Shown here: positions 8,728-17,155 of the stretch, piece by piece
Position numbering within the stretch: the first letter of the stretch is position 1
How the letters are laid out: each line of letters begins with the position of its first letter
Origin: Pantoea phytobeneficialis
GTDB taxonomy: Bacteria; Pseudomonadota; Gammaproteobacteria; Enterobacterales; Enterobacteriaceae
DNA: 64,000 nucleotides
NCBI RefSeq assembly: GCF_009728735.1
Contig: NZ_CP024636.1
Span: forward strand, 2,949,723 to 3,013,722
Direction: 5' to 3'
Notes under the pieces: generated by a model
The model's database searches: none
Told to the model about the DNA's origin: nothing
Seen by the model: only the letters and a program-made list of their open reading frames with translations
Position numbers and translations under genes: made by a program

Positions 8728-9718
8728 CCCCTTCCGGCAACCTCAGGTTCGCGTGATGATGACAGGCAACCTGATGATGTGGATTTATCACCTCAGACGC
8801 AGGCAGTTGCCTGAGACAAACGTCAGTTTTATAACGACAACGTGGGCTGAAGCTGCATCCCGCTGGCAGATCGAGCAGGGAAGGGGGCGTGCCCTCAATC
8901 GACAGCAGCGGTTGGCGTTCACCACCATTTTGCGGCACGGAGGCGATCAACCCCTGAGTATATGGATGGCGGGGCTGACGGAAGATCTCCTCTACCGGAG
9001 CGGTTTCGACGATCCGTCCCGCGTACATCACCGCCACGCGATCGCATAGCTGGGCGACTACGCCAAGGTCGTGGGTGACAAAAATAATCCCCATATCGAG
9101 CTGATCGCGCAGATTAAACAATAGGTTGAGGATTTGCTCCTGAATGGTGACATCCAGTGCGGTGGTCGGTTCATCGGCCAGCAGCAGACGTGGATTCCCT
9201 GCCAGCGCGATGGCGATCATTACGCGCTGGCGCATCCCACCGGAAAACTGGTGCGGATAATCGTCAAGCCGGAGTTCCGGGGCAGGGATCCCAACCTGCG
9301 TCAAAAGCGCAATGGCCCGCTGACGCCGCTGCCTGCGCTTTAAATCGGTGTGCGCGCGCAGGCTTTCCTCAATCTGCCGCCAGACGGTGAGCACCGGGTT
9401 CAAGGCAATCATCGGTTCCTGGAAAATCATGGCAATCTCCCCCCCACGAATGTTGCGCAGCTCGGCAGCTTTCATGGTTGAGATTTCACGTCCCTGCCAT
9501 TTGACGGAGCCGGAAACCTCCGCGCTGGTTGGCATCAGACGCAGCAGCGAGCGCAGCGTAACGCTTTTGCCGGAACCGGATTCACCCACTAACCCGAGAA
9601 TTTCCCCCGGCAGAAGGTTAAAGCTCACCTCCTGAATGGCCCGCAGACTACCGCGAGAAGTATGAATCAGGGTATTGAGTTGATTCACCTCCAGCAAAGG
9701 GGATGTTTTACCGGGCAT
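8714..9718 (-). CDS. Dipeptide/oligopeptide-type ABC transporter ATPase (DppD/OppD-like)
   Basis: First ATPase of the importer, 334 residues. Walker A is GESGSGKS, the signature is FSGGMRQR and Walker B is [12 protein letters not shown]. The C-terminal extension has the cysteine-containing oligopeptide-transporter motif ([15 protein letters not shown]). It would pair with the DppF-like ATPase as a heterodimer below the two permeases. The gene lies 16 bp downstream of the DppC-like permease and overlaps the next ATPase. Together the five genes run binding protein, DppB, DppC, DppD, DppF, the classical order. Confidence 0.9.
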   Translation of the reverse strand: MPGKTSPLLEVNQLNTLIHTSRGSLRAIQEVSFNLLPGEILGLVGESGSGKSVTLRSLLRLMPTSAEVSGSVKWQGREISTMKAAELRNIRGGEIAMIFQEPMIALNPVLTVWRQIEESLRAHTDLKRRQRRQRAIALLTQVGIPAPELRLDDYPHQFSGGMRQRVMIAIALAGNPRLLLADEPTTALDVTIQEQILNLLFNLRDQLDMGIIFVTHDLGVVAQLCDRVAVMYAGRIVETAPVEEIFRQPRHPYTQGLIASVPQNGGERQPLLSIEGTPPSLLDLPAGCSFSPRCRYKTDVCLRQLPASEVINPHHQVACHHHANLRLPEGVGNE

Positions 9719-9734
9719 AATTCGCTCTCATTTT

Positions 9735-10586
9735 TTAACGGCTGCCGGGGCGCAGCCAGTCCGATAGCAGGTCACCAAACAGGCTAAATCCCAGCCCGGT
9801 CAGCACGATGGCGATACCGGGGAAGATGGTTATCCACCAGGCGGTGTCCATGAAATTCTTGCCGGAGGCGATCAATACCCCCCATTCGGCTGTCGGTGGC
9901 TGCGCACCGAGGCCAAGATAACCGAGGCTGGAACCGAGCAGAATAGCCAGTGCCATATCCGTCATCCAGTACACCAGCGTGGTGGTGATCACGTTTGGTA
10001 GCACATGGCGGAAGATAATCCTTGGCGTGCTGTAGCCCATCACTTTGCCTGCGGCGACGTATTCAAGGCGTTTCTGGATACTGACTTCACCGGCGATAAG
10101 TTTGGCGTAAAACACCCAATAAATAATGCCAACGGCGATATACATGCTGTTCAGGCCCGGACCCAGAATCGCGACAATGGCGATCACCAAAACCAGCAGC
10201 GGGAAGGTGACCACCGCATCCACGATGCGCTGAAACAGCATTTCGGCAACGCCGCCGAAATAACCCACCAACAGTCCGACCAGGGTGCCAAACACCATCG
10301 GAAACAGCGTGGTGAAAAACGCGATTTGCAGGTCGATACGGTACGCGAAGACCACGCGTGAAAAGATATCGCGGCCAAAGTTATCGGTACCAAAAATATG
10401 TTGCAGGCTCGGCCCCTTCAGGATCGCGCGGTAATCAAATTTCAGCGGATCGGCGGTGGCAACCAGATGCGGAAAGAACGCCATCAGCAGGCTGAGAGCG
10501 AGAATGGCGCAACCCAGCAGCGACGGCCACGGCAGATGCTTTCGCCAATGACGCGTGAGGGAGCGTCGGGCAATCAATTCACTCAT
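9735..10586 (-). CDS. ABC transporter permease, DppC/OppC-like
   Basis: 283-residue inner-membrane permease. An N-terminal membrane segment (about 20-42) is followed by a periplasmic stretch containing IFGTDNFGRDIFSRV, a signature of DppC-type permeases. Five further membrane segments enclose the EAA-type ATPase-contact loop around residues 180-200. It overlaps the upstream dppB-like gene by 4 bp. It would form the translocation pore with the DppB-like subunit. Confidence 0.9.
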   Translation of the reverse strand: MSELIARRSLTRHWRKHLPWPSLLGCAILALSLLMAFFPHLVATADPLKFDYRAILKGPSLQHIFGTDNFGRDIFSRVVFAYRIDLQIAFFTTLFPMVFGTLVGLLVGYFGGVAEMLFQRIVDAVVTFPLLVLVIAIVAILGPGLNSMYIAVGIIYWVFYAKLIAGEVSIQKRLEYVAAGKVMGYSTPRIIFRHVLPNVITTTLVYWMTDMALAILLGSSLGYLGLGAQPPTAEWGVLIASGKNFMDTAWWITIFPGIAIVLTGLGFSLFGDLLSDWLRPGSR

Positions 10587-11521
10587 CGCGCTCTCCTCGG
10601 ATCAATCATGACCTGCACGATATCGGTCAGCAGGAAAATCAACGACACCAGCACCGACAGCACGATGACCAGCCCCTGAATCATCGGGTAGTCGCGGCTG
10701 AAAATGCTATCAACCATCAGGCGCGCAATGCCGGGCACGGCGAAGACAGTTTCGGTGATCACCGCGCTGCCAATGGTGGTGCCGATATTCAGCGCAAACA
10801 GGCTGAGCATCGGGATCAGCGAATTGCGTAACACATGCCGCAGCAACACCACGCGATTGCTAAGACCTTTGGCACGCGCAAAGGTGACATATTCCGCGTC
10901 CAGTACCGCGATGATCGAGTTGCGCAGGCTACCAATCAGTACCGAAGTGATGCTGACCGCCAGCGTCATTGCCGGAAGAAACAGATGCCAGAGGCGTTGT
11001 CCCCAGCTATCGCCGTAGCCACCGACCGGGAACCAGTGCAACTGGGCGGCGAATACCGTCAGCAGCACCAATCCGATATAAAACGAGGGCATCGACAACG
11101 TCACCTGTGACGCGCCGCGAATGGTGATATCGGTGGCGCTGTTGCGTTTGAGGGCAGAGATAAAGGCCAGCGGAATGGCCATAAGCAGCGCAAACAGCGC
11201 GGCCATGCCGGTCAACAGCAAGGTCACGGGCAAACGCTCGGCAATGACCGTGGTCACCGGGGCGTGCATGGCATAGGAGTTGCCAAGGTTACCGCTGGCG
11301 ACCTGGCGTACAAAGAAGACGAACTGTACCGGCAGCGGTTGACTTAATCCCAGCTCTCTATTGATACGCGTGACGTCGGCGTCCGTTGCGCGGTCGCCAA
11401 TCATCGCGCTGGCAGGATCGCCAGGCAGCAGACGCACGATGGTGAAGGTGACCACCAAAATCACCAGCAGCGTCGGAATAATCAGCAGAATGCGTTTGAA
11501 AATATAATTCAGTTCGGTCAA
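10583..11521 (-). CDS. ABC transporter permease, DppB/OppB-like
   Basis: 312-residue inner-membrane permease. The start (YIFKRILLIIPTLLVILVVTF) is a first membrane segment typical of DppB. The RLLPGDPA motif and a C-terminal GIARLMVDSIFSRDYPMIQG block are family hallmarks. It is the first gene after the solute-binding protein, separated by 90 bp that hold a stable hairpin, and overlaps the DppC-like gene by 4 bp. Substrate specificity is unknown. Confidence 0.9.
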   Translation of the reverse strand: MTELNYIFKRILLIIPTLLVILVVTFTIVRLLPGDPASAMIGDRATDADVTRINRELGLSQPLPVQFVFFVRQVASGNLGNSYAMHAPVTTVIAERLPVTLLLTGMAALFALLMAIPLAFISALKRNSATDITIRGASQVTLSMPSFYIGLVLLTVFAAQLHWFPVGGYGDSWGQRLWHLFLPAMTLAVSITSVLIGSLRNSIIAVLDAEYVTFARAKGLSNRVVLLRHVLRNSLIPMLSLFALNIGTTIGSAVITETVFAVPGIARLMVDSIFSRDYPMIQGLVIVLSVLVSLIFLLTDIVQVMIDPRRAR

Positions 11522-11546
11522 CGCGTGCTCCCAAATCCAGCGTACA

Positions 11547-11575
11547 GGCGCTGTAGCCCACGCGGGTACAGCGCC
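11547..11575. other. Stable hairpin between binding-protein and permease genes
   Basis: GGCGCTGTA and TACAGCGCC are perfect 9-bp arms around an 11-base centre with an inner CCC/GGG pairing. It has no T-run, so it resembles the intercistronic hairpins that stabilise the 3' end of binding-protein mRNAs and lower downstream expression. Confidence 0.6.
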
Positions 11576-11611
11576 AGATGCCTGGATTTCACTCGATGTA
11601 ATAAAGGCGAA

Positions 11612-13204
11612 TTATTTCTTCAGCCAGGTTTCAGTGAAGATGTTATTCCCCAACGGGATCTGGACAAATCCTTCGACATTTTTCTTCAGCGCCACCGGAT
11701 AGGAGCTTTCATACAGCGGGATGGTGGGGCCGGTGCTGTTGTAGATATCCTGGATGCGTTTGTATTCTTCGGCACGTTTCGCTGGATTAGTTTCCTGCTG
11801 CGAAGCTTCAAACAGCGTGTCTAATTCATCACTCTTCCAGCCGGAATGCAGTGCCTGAATATTCTTCGAATACGCGTAGTAGGAGGTGATCTCGTTGGGG
11901 TCAGCGATGTCATCGGTCCACGGGCCAATACGGGTGCTGAAATTCCCCTTACGATAGTTGGCGTTCAGCGTGGCGTTATCCATCTGGTTAATGGTCAGCT
12001 TGACGCCAATCTGCGCCCACATCTGTTGCAGGCCGGTCGCGATGCTCAGGCTGTCTTCATTACCCGCCAGAATATTCATGCTGGTGCTAAAGCCATCCGG
12101 GTAACCGGCTTCTTTCATCAGCGCCTGCGCTTTCTCAACATCCACGGGCCACAACGGCTTGGTGCCCGAGTTGAGTGGCGTGGAGGTCGACATAAACGAG
12201 GTCATCGGTTTGCCGAGTCCAAAGGTCACCAGTTGGATGATGCCTTCTTTGTCGGTGGCGTAGTTCAGCGCTTCACGTACTTTGGGATTCGCCAGTGGGT
12301 TCGGCTTGCCATCTATCTCCGGGCGCGCGTTCACGCTGGCGACTTCCACGCGGGTGGAGGGGAACAACGCCATATTTATTGCCGGATTTCCCTGCAACTC
12401 TTTAACGCGTGAGTAAGGGATAAACTCGGCACCGTCCAGTTCACCGGATTGCAGCTTCAGGATGCGTGTCGCATCGTCGGGGATGATTTCGAACTTGATG
12501 CTGTCGAGGTAGGGCAGCGCTTTGCCGTCAGCGCCTTTCTCCCAATAGTACGGGTTGCGTACCAGCGTCATGGTGGAGTTATGTTGCCATGACTTGAGGA
12601 TAAACGGACCGGAACCCACCGGATGCTCGGCAAATGCCGCGGCTTTGTCGTGGTCAGTCGCGCCGGGTTCCGCTTCGAACAATTTCTCCGGCATGATCGC
12701 GGTGTTGAACACTGTCAGCGCGGTGAGAATGGCGGGATCGGTATGCGACAGATGGATCACCACAGTGTGCGGATCGCTGATGGTGACGTTAGCGATGGCG
12801 CTCACCAGAAATTGCCACACGCCATTACCCGGTTTGGCTGCTCGCTCCAGTGACCATTTCACGTCTTCAGCGGTGATCGGTGAACCATCAGAAAATTTGG
12901 TGTCAGGACGCAGAGTCAGGGTCAGGCTTTTACCGTCCTCCGACAGCTTCCACGCGGTAGCCAGGCCCGGTCGAATGCCTTTGCCATCGTTAGTCGGCAG
13001 CAGCAGGGTGTCGTAGAGGTTAGAGAGAATCCAGATATCGTTATTGCTTTCGTTCAGGATAGGTTCGAGGAAATTACTGTCAGCGTAGCGACCATAGATC
13101 AGGGTACCGCCGCGCTGTACTACCTCCGCCGCCTGAGCCGCCAGGGTACTGAATGCACCCGCTGCCAGTAAGGCGATTAACGTTAATTTAGGCATAACTT
13201 TCAT
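11612..13204 (-). CDS. Periplasmic solute-binding protein of peptide/nickel (family 5) type
   Basis: 530-residue precursor with a Sec signal peptide (about 1-25, ending ALAAQAAE-like sequence near AAQA). The mature part is a family-5 binding protein: it has a GGTLIYGRYADSNFLEPILN N-terminus, the motif GSGPFILKSW and a long C-terminal lobe. Family members bind peptides, nickel, opines, glutathione or modified sugars, and the ligand cannot be assigned by eye. It is the first gene of the importer operon, expressed from a promoter that carries one copy of the putative GntR operator. The neighbouring amidohydrolase and dehydrogenases suggest that an amide-containing or cyclic compound is imported. 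Confidence 0.9.
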   Translation of the reverse strand: MKVMPKLTLIALLAAGAFSTLAAQAAEVVQRGGTLIYGRYADSNFLEPILNESNNDIWILSNLYDTLLLPTNDGKGIRPGLATAWKLSEDGKSLTLTLRPDTKFSDGSPITAEDVKWSLERAAKPGNGVWQFLVSAIANVTISDPHTVVIHLSHTDPAILTALTVFNTAIMPEKLFEAEPGATDHDKAAAFAEHPVGSGPFILKSWQHNSTMTLVRNPYYWEKGADGKALPYLDSIKFEIIPDDATRILKLQSGELDGAEFIPYSRVKELQGNPAINMALFPSTRVEVASVNARPEIDGKPNPLANPKVREALNYATDKEGIIQLVTFGLGKPMTSFMSTSTPLNSGTKPLWPVDVEKAQALMKEAGYPDGFSTSMNILAGNEDSLSIATGLQQMWAQIGVKLTINQMDNATLNANYRKGNFSTRIGPWTDDIADPNEITSYYAYSKNIQALHSGWKSDELDTLFEASQQETNPAKRAEEYKRIQDIYNSTGPTIPLYESSYPVALKKNVEGFVQIPLGNNIFTETWLKK

Positions 13205-13312
13205 GACCTTGCCCCTCTGTTTGTAAGTCAGAAAAATGTTTGTCAGGCCCTCAAATGCCCCCCGAAAACTGCGGAGAGCGGAGCCGGCAAAAATGGCGGT
13301 AATGATTGTGTT

Positions 13313-13358
13313 CTAGTTAACTGGTACGATAATTGATGTATTGCTCACAAACTGTCAA
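13313..13358 (-). promoter_or_regulatory. Promoter and candidate GntR operator of the importer operon
   Basis: On the minus strand TTGACA (13358-13353) and AATTAT (13334-13329), 18 bp apart, form a plausible promoter. The 12-mer CTAGTTAACTGG (13313-13324) covers the expected start. A related 12-mer lies at the regulator's own promoter. Confidence 0.55.
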
Positions 13359-13444
13359 TAATCAGCGCAAAAAAAATGCAAAAAATAAGAATTGGTTATA
13401 ACAGTAAGTTATTTCGTCATGATTTTTTTGCCTGATGACTTGAA

Positions 13445-13490
13445 TTGATGTAAAAAACAGCATAATTGTATTAACAGTCTAGTACACTGA
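13445..13490 (+). promoter_or_regulatory. Promoter and candidate operator of the GntR-family regulator
   Basis: TTGATG (13445-13450) and TATTAA (13469-13474) with an 18-bp spacer form a candidate promoter. CTAGTACACTGA (13479-13490) overlies the expected start and matches 9 of 12 bases of the motif in the divergent promoter. The 297-bp gap between the two genes otherwise shows only AT-rich DNA. Confidence 0.5.
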
Positions 13491-13501
13491 CCAGGCAGGT
13501 T

Positions 13502-14497
13502 ATGGAATTCCACCTCGATCGTGACTCTTCAATCCCGTTGGGAGCGCAGTTGCGCGGGATAATTGAATACGCCATTACGTTTGGCGCGTTGAAACCTGGC
13601 GAACAGCTACCCTCGGTGCGCGACATGGCCGAACAGGTAGGCGTTGCGCCGATGACCGTGGCGCAGGTATATCGCGAACTCAAAGCGGCCGAGTTGGTGT
13701 ACAGCAAGCCAGGCGCCGGTACCTTTATCGCCGATGCGGCGCTTGCGGTGGGATCGTCAGAACTCGCCCTTGACGAGTTGCATCAGCATCTTGATGCATT
13801 TATCAACAGCGGAATGTTGCTCGGTTTAAACGCGGCAGAACTGGGGGCGTTGGTCAGCAGTCGGTTTGCGGAACGACAACGCCAGCTCAGGAAGAAGACG
13901 GTATTTTTTATTGGCAACTTTATCGATGCGGCGCGGGATTATGCACACTGCATCGGCGAAACGCTGGGTGAAATCGCGCAGGTAGAAGCGACCACGCTCA
14001 CCGATATAAAAAACGACCTGTTACTCCGTCAACGTGTTGCCAGTGCCGATCTGTTGCTGACCTTTGCCCATCGTCGGCGTGAGGTCAGCCAACTGATTCC
14101 GGGGCTGCCGTTGCTGAATATCAGTTTTATTCCGTCCGAAGCTACTCGCCGTGCGTTGGCTTCGCTCGATCCACTGACGCGCACGCTGGTGGTGTCGATT
14201 TTCCCGGAATTTACCGCGTTGATGACGTCTGGCGTGGCGCGCTTTGCGCCTCATGTAACCCAGGTCACCGTGGTGCAAAGCGATGATCCTCGTCTGGGTG
14301 AATTATTAAAAGAGACCGATGCCCTGGTGTATGCCACCGGCGTTCAGGAACTCACCGCCCGGTTGGGAGAGCACCAACGTTCTTTTGAGTACCGCCATGT
14401 TCCTGATGCAGGAGAGATTCAACGGGTGGTTGTGCCGTTGCTGCAACAGGATATTTTACACGCGTCCAACACCGGGGACCGTAATGAAAATCAGTGA
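13502..14497 (+). CDS. GntR-family transcriptional regulator, YtrA-like N-terminus
   Basis: 331-residue regulator. Residues 1-75 are a winged helix of the GntR type (IPLGAQLRGIIEYAI, GEQLPSVRDMAEQVGVAPMTVAQVYRELKAAELVYSKPGAGTF). The following 240 residues are not the FadR, HutC or MocR effector domains. They have alternating beta/alpha character (TVFFIGNF, DLLLTFAHRR, DALVYATGV) that resembles a periplasmic-binding or PrpR-like fold; this is a guess. It is divergent from the importer and overlaps the creatininase gene by 14 bp. It probably controls both units, most simply as a repressor released by the transported compound. Confidence 0.85.
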   Translation: MEFHLDRDSSIPLGAQLRGIIEYAITFGALKPGEQLPSVRDMAEQVGVAPMTVAQVYRELKAAELVYSKPGAGTFIADAALAVGSSELALDELHQHLDAFINSGMLLGLNAAELGALVSSRFAERQRQLRKKTVFFIGNFIDAARDYAHCIGETLGEIAQVEATTLTDIKNDLLLRQRVASADLLLTFAHRRREVSQLIPGLPLLNISFIPSEATRRALASLDPLTRTLVVSIFPEFTALMTSGVARFAPHVTQVTVVQSDDPRLGELLKETDALVYATGVQELTARLGEHQRSFEYRHVPDAGEIQRVVVPLLQQDILHASNTGDRNENQ

Positions 14498-15179
14498 AAT
14501 GAACTGGCAGCAGTTAGCCCACTATCTCACCACCGACGACCGGGTGATTGTGCCGCTCGGCAGTACTGAGCAGCACGCGCTACTCAGCCTGTCAGTGGAT
14601 TCAATTTTGGCTGAGAGAGTCGCCGCAGAGGCCGCAGAGCCTTACGGCATCCCTGTCTTCCCGGTGATGCCGTTCGGTATGACGCCGGCGTTTAGCGACT
14701 ATCCCGGCACCATCAGTCTGAGCATGCAAACCTATGTGTGCATGTTGAATGACATACTTAATAACCTGAAACGGCAGGGGTTTCGCCGCATTTTGTTTAT
14801 CAACGGGCACGGTGGTAACGCACCGGCGCAGAACATCATCAGTGAATGGATGGTGACCAATCCGGGGGTGACGGTTCAGTTGCATAACTGGTGGAATGCG
14901 TCGAAAACCTGGGAAAAAGTGATGTCTATCGATCCGGTCGCGTCACACGCCTCCTGGATGGAAAACTTCCCCTGGACGCGTTTGCCGGGCGTGACCCAGC
15001 CGCAGCAGCAAAAACCGATGGTGGATTTGGTGGCGCTGCGGAAACTGGACCCAACGCGTGCCAAAGCGTATCTCGGTGACGGCAACTACGGCGGCTATTA
15101 TCAGCGCGCCGATGAGGAGATGCTCGCTATCTGGCAAACCGCACTGGCGGAAATTCGCGAGATTATTGACGCGCTCTAG
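14484..15179 (+). CDS. Creatininase-family amidohydrolase
   Basis: 231-residue cytoplasmic protein of the creatinine amidohydrolase family, metal enzymes that open cyclic amides or cleave formamides. Family signatures visible are VPLGSTEQH (metal-binding Glu-x-His), an Asp in LSVDSILAERV, PFGMTPAFSDYPGTISL and RILFINGHGGN. The usual EQHGxHLPL is EQHALLSLS here, so one residue next to the metal ligands differs from canonical creatininase. The reaction may therefore be non-standard. The start ATG lies inside the end of the regulator gene (14-bp overlap). Longer in-frame starts upstream would overlap it far more and were not used. Confidence 0.85.
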   Translation: MKISEMNWQQLAHYLTTDDRVIVPLGSTEQHALLSLSVDSILAERVAAEAAEPYGIPVFPVMPFGMTPAFSDYPGTISLSMQTYVCMLNDILNNLKRQGFRRILFINGHGGNAPAQNIISEWMVTNPGVTVQLHNWWNASKTWEKVMSIDPVASHASWMENFPWTRLPGVTQPQQQKPMVDLVALRKLDPTRAKAYLGDGNYGGYYQRADEEMLAIWQTALAEIREIIDAL

Positions 15180-15210
15180 CCGGTGATGCGCGACTTGCCC
15201 GGAGGTACGG

Positions 15211-16290
15211 ATGTCAGTTGTCACTCAGCCAGAAACCGCAATTTCCCCCGCAGTACCGCAATCCCAGGATCCTCTGGTTATTTGGGGGGCGGGGGCGATT
15301 GGTGGCGTGATCGGTGCTGCGTTTATCGCTGCCGGTCAGACGGTGATTTTTGTCGATAATGTGGCAGAGCATGTTGCCGCGATTAATCTTCAGGGGATGC
15401 GCATTACCGGTCCCCTCGGTGAAAAAGTGGTGCGGGCGCAGGCATTTTTGCCTGAGCAACTTACCGGTCACTATCGCTGCGTGCTGCTGGCGGTAAAATC
15501 TCACCATACCGCTGGCGCTATCCAACAAATTGCACCGCACCTCGCGCCCGAAGGTTTTGTGGTATCGCTACAAAACGGCCTCAACGAGCGGGTTATCGCC
15601 GATAGCATCGGCGTTGATCGTACCGTCGGCGCTTTCCTGAATTTTGGCGCAGACTTCCTGGAACCCGGCGTGATCCACCACGGTGGTCGCGGCGCAGTGG
15701 TAATTGGTGAGTTAGACGGCATCACCCGCCCACGGACTGAAATGCTCTACAGGCTGCTGCTGAACGTGGACGCTGCGGCGATCCTCACACCAAACATTTG
15801 GGGATTTCTGTGGGCGAAGATGATCTACGGTGCGCTGTTGTTCGCCACGGCATTAACCAATGACAGCATTGCCGATGTCCTTGCGATGCCACGTTTCCGA
15901 CCCGTGTTGACACGGCTGGCACAGGAAATCGGCAGCGTGGCCCATGCGCAGCAAATCGTTTTGCAAGGGTTTGATGGCTTTGATCCTGCGGCGTTTCTGC
16001 CTGATGCCAGCCCTGACCACACCCGACAATCCTTTGACGATATGGTGGCGCATAACCGCCGTTCAGCGAAATCTCACTCAGGTATCTGGCGTGATTTGGC
16101 GGTGCGCAAACGCCAGACCGAGATTGACGCGCAGATCGCTCCGGCTATCGCGATTGGTCTGAGCGTTAATGTACCGATGCCATTAACCTCGCGTCTGGTG
16201 CAACTGATTCACGAAGTGGAGCAGGGGATGCTGCCGCAAACTCAGGCAACCCTGGCCTTGCTGGAAAGTAACGAAACGGGAGCATCCTGA
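15211..16290 (+). CDS. Ketopantoate reductase-like (ApbA/PanE family) oxidoreductase
   Basis: 359-residue NADP-dependent dehydrogenase-like protein. After a variable N-terminus of about 20 residues comes the Rossmann motif VIWGAGAIGGVIGAAF. Further family elements are VLLAVKSHHT, SLQNGLNE and a C-terminal helical domain with LWAKMIYGAL carrying a Lys in the position of the catalytic lysine. It is longer than true PanE (about 300 residues) and sits in a catabolic cluster, so reduction of a 2-keto acid or oxidation of a 2-hydroxy compound other than pantoate is likely. The stop overlaps the following SDR start by one base. Confidence 0.85.
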   Translation: MSVVTQPETAISPAVPQSQDPLVIWGAGAIGGVIGAAFIAAGQTVIFVDNVAEHVAAINLQGMRITGPLGEKVVRAQAFLPEQLTGHYRCVLLAVKSHHTAGAIQQIAPHLAPEGFVVSLQNGLNERVIADSIGVDRTVGAFLNFGADFLEPGVIHHGGRGAVVIGELDGITRPRTEMLYRLLLNVDAAAILTPNIWGFLWAKMIYGALLFATALTNDSIADVLAMPRFRPVLTRLAQEIGSVAHAQQIVLQGFDGFDPAAFLPDASPDHTRQSFDDMVAHNRRSAKSHSGIWRDLAVRKRQTEIDAQIAPAIAIGLSVNVPMPLTSRLVQLIHEVEQGMLPQTQATLALLESNETGAS

Positions 16291-17054
16291 TGCAAGACCC
16301 TTTTGATTATTCCCGGCGCACGGTGCTGGTGACCGGCGCCGCGCAGGGATTTGGCCGCGCGATTTGTCTGGCCTTCGCCGCACGCGGGGCACAGGTCATC
16401 GCCTGTGACATCCAGCAGGCGCAGGTTGAGGAGACGGCAGCGTTATGCGGCGAGGGGACGCTGGCGTTTACCGTCGACATCAGCTCACCCGAGGCAGTTA
16501 ACGCGCTGTTTTGCACGCTGGCGTCGCACCGGCTTCAGGTCGATACGCTGGTCAACAACGCGGGCGGGGTGGTGGGGCAATCAGGTCAACCGCTCGAAAC
16601 CGTCACCTTCACACAGTGGCAGGCGATAGTTGATGTGAATCTGAATGGGGTGTTTTTAATGTCCCAGGCGGCAGTGGCGGGGATGAAGGCGCGGCAATTT
16701 GGTCGCATCATCAATATCTCCAGCCGGGCCGGGCTGGACGTCAGCCTTACCGGTATCCAGGCCTATGCCAGTGCCAAGGCGGGACAGATTGGCCTGACAC
16801 GTCAGTTGGCGCACGAGTTGGGGCCGTGGAACATCACCGTCAATAACGTGGCACCCGGATTTATTCGCAGCAATCCCTCCACCGAGAAGCAGTGGGAGGC
16901 AATGGGCAGCGCGGGCCAGCAGCGGCTGGTGGACAATATTGCCCTGCGACGACTCGGCGTGGCCGAGGATATTGCCCATGCGGTGCTGTATTTCGCCTCC
17001 GACTGGGCTAACTGGGTCACCGGGCAAGTTCTCAGCGTCGATGGTGGCCGATAG
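16290..17054 (+). CDS. Short-chain dehydrogenase/reductase (SDR), FabG-like
   Basis: 254-residue classical SDR. Cofactor motif TGAAQGFGRAI (about 13-23), NNAGG, catalytic Ser in INISSRAGLD, and the YxxxK motif in AYASAKAGQIGL are all present. The C-terminal WVTGQVLSVDGG is the usual SDR ending. The gene is translationally coupled to the PanE-like gene and is the last of the regulator-creatininase-reductase-SDR unit. The substrate is unknown; oxidation of an alcohol generated from the imported compound is a reasonable inference. Confidence 0.9.
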   Translation: MQDPFDYSRRTVLVTGAAQGFGRAICLAFAARGAQVIACDIQQAQVEETAALCGEGTLAFTVDISSPEAVNALFCTLASHRLQVDTLVNNAGGVVGQSGQPLETVTFTQWQAIVDVNLNGVFLMSQAAVAGMKARQFGRIINISSRAGLDVSLTGIQAYASAKAGQIGLTRQLAHELGPWNITVNNVAPGFIRSNPSTEKQWEAMGSAGQQRLVDNIALRRLGVAEDIAHAVLYFASDWANWVTGQVLSVDGGR

Positions 17055-17155
17055 TTCATTACATAAAAACTAAAACTCATTATTTCCTTTTTCCCACGGC
17101 TCTGACAAAGTACCGCGCAAAATAATAACGTTAATAATTACCCTGCGGAGTTTGT

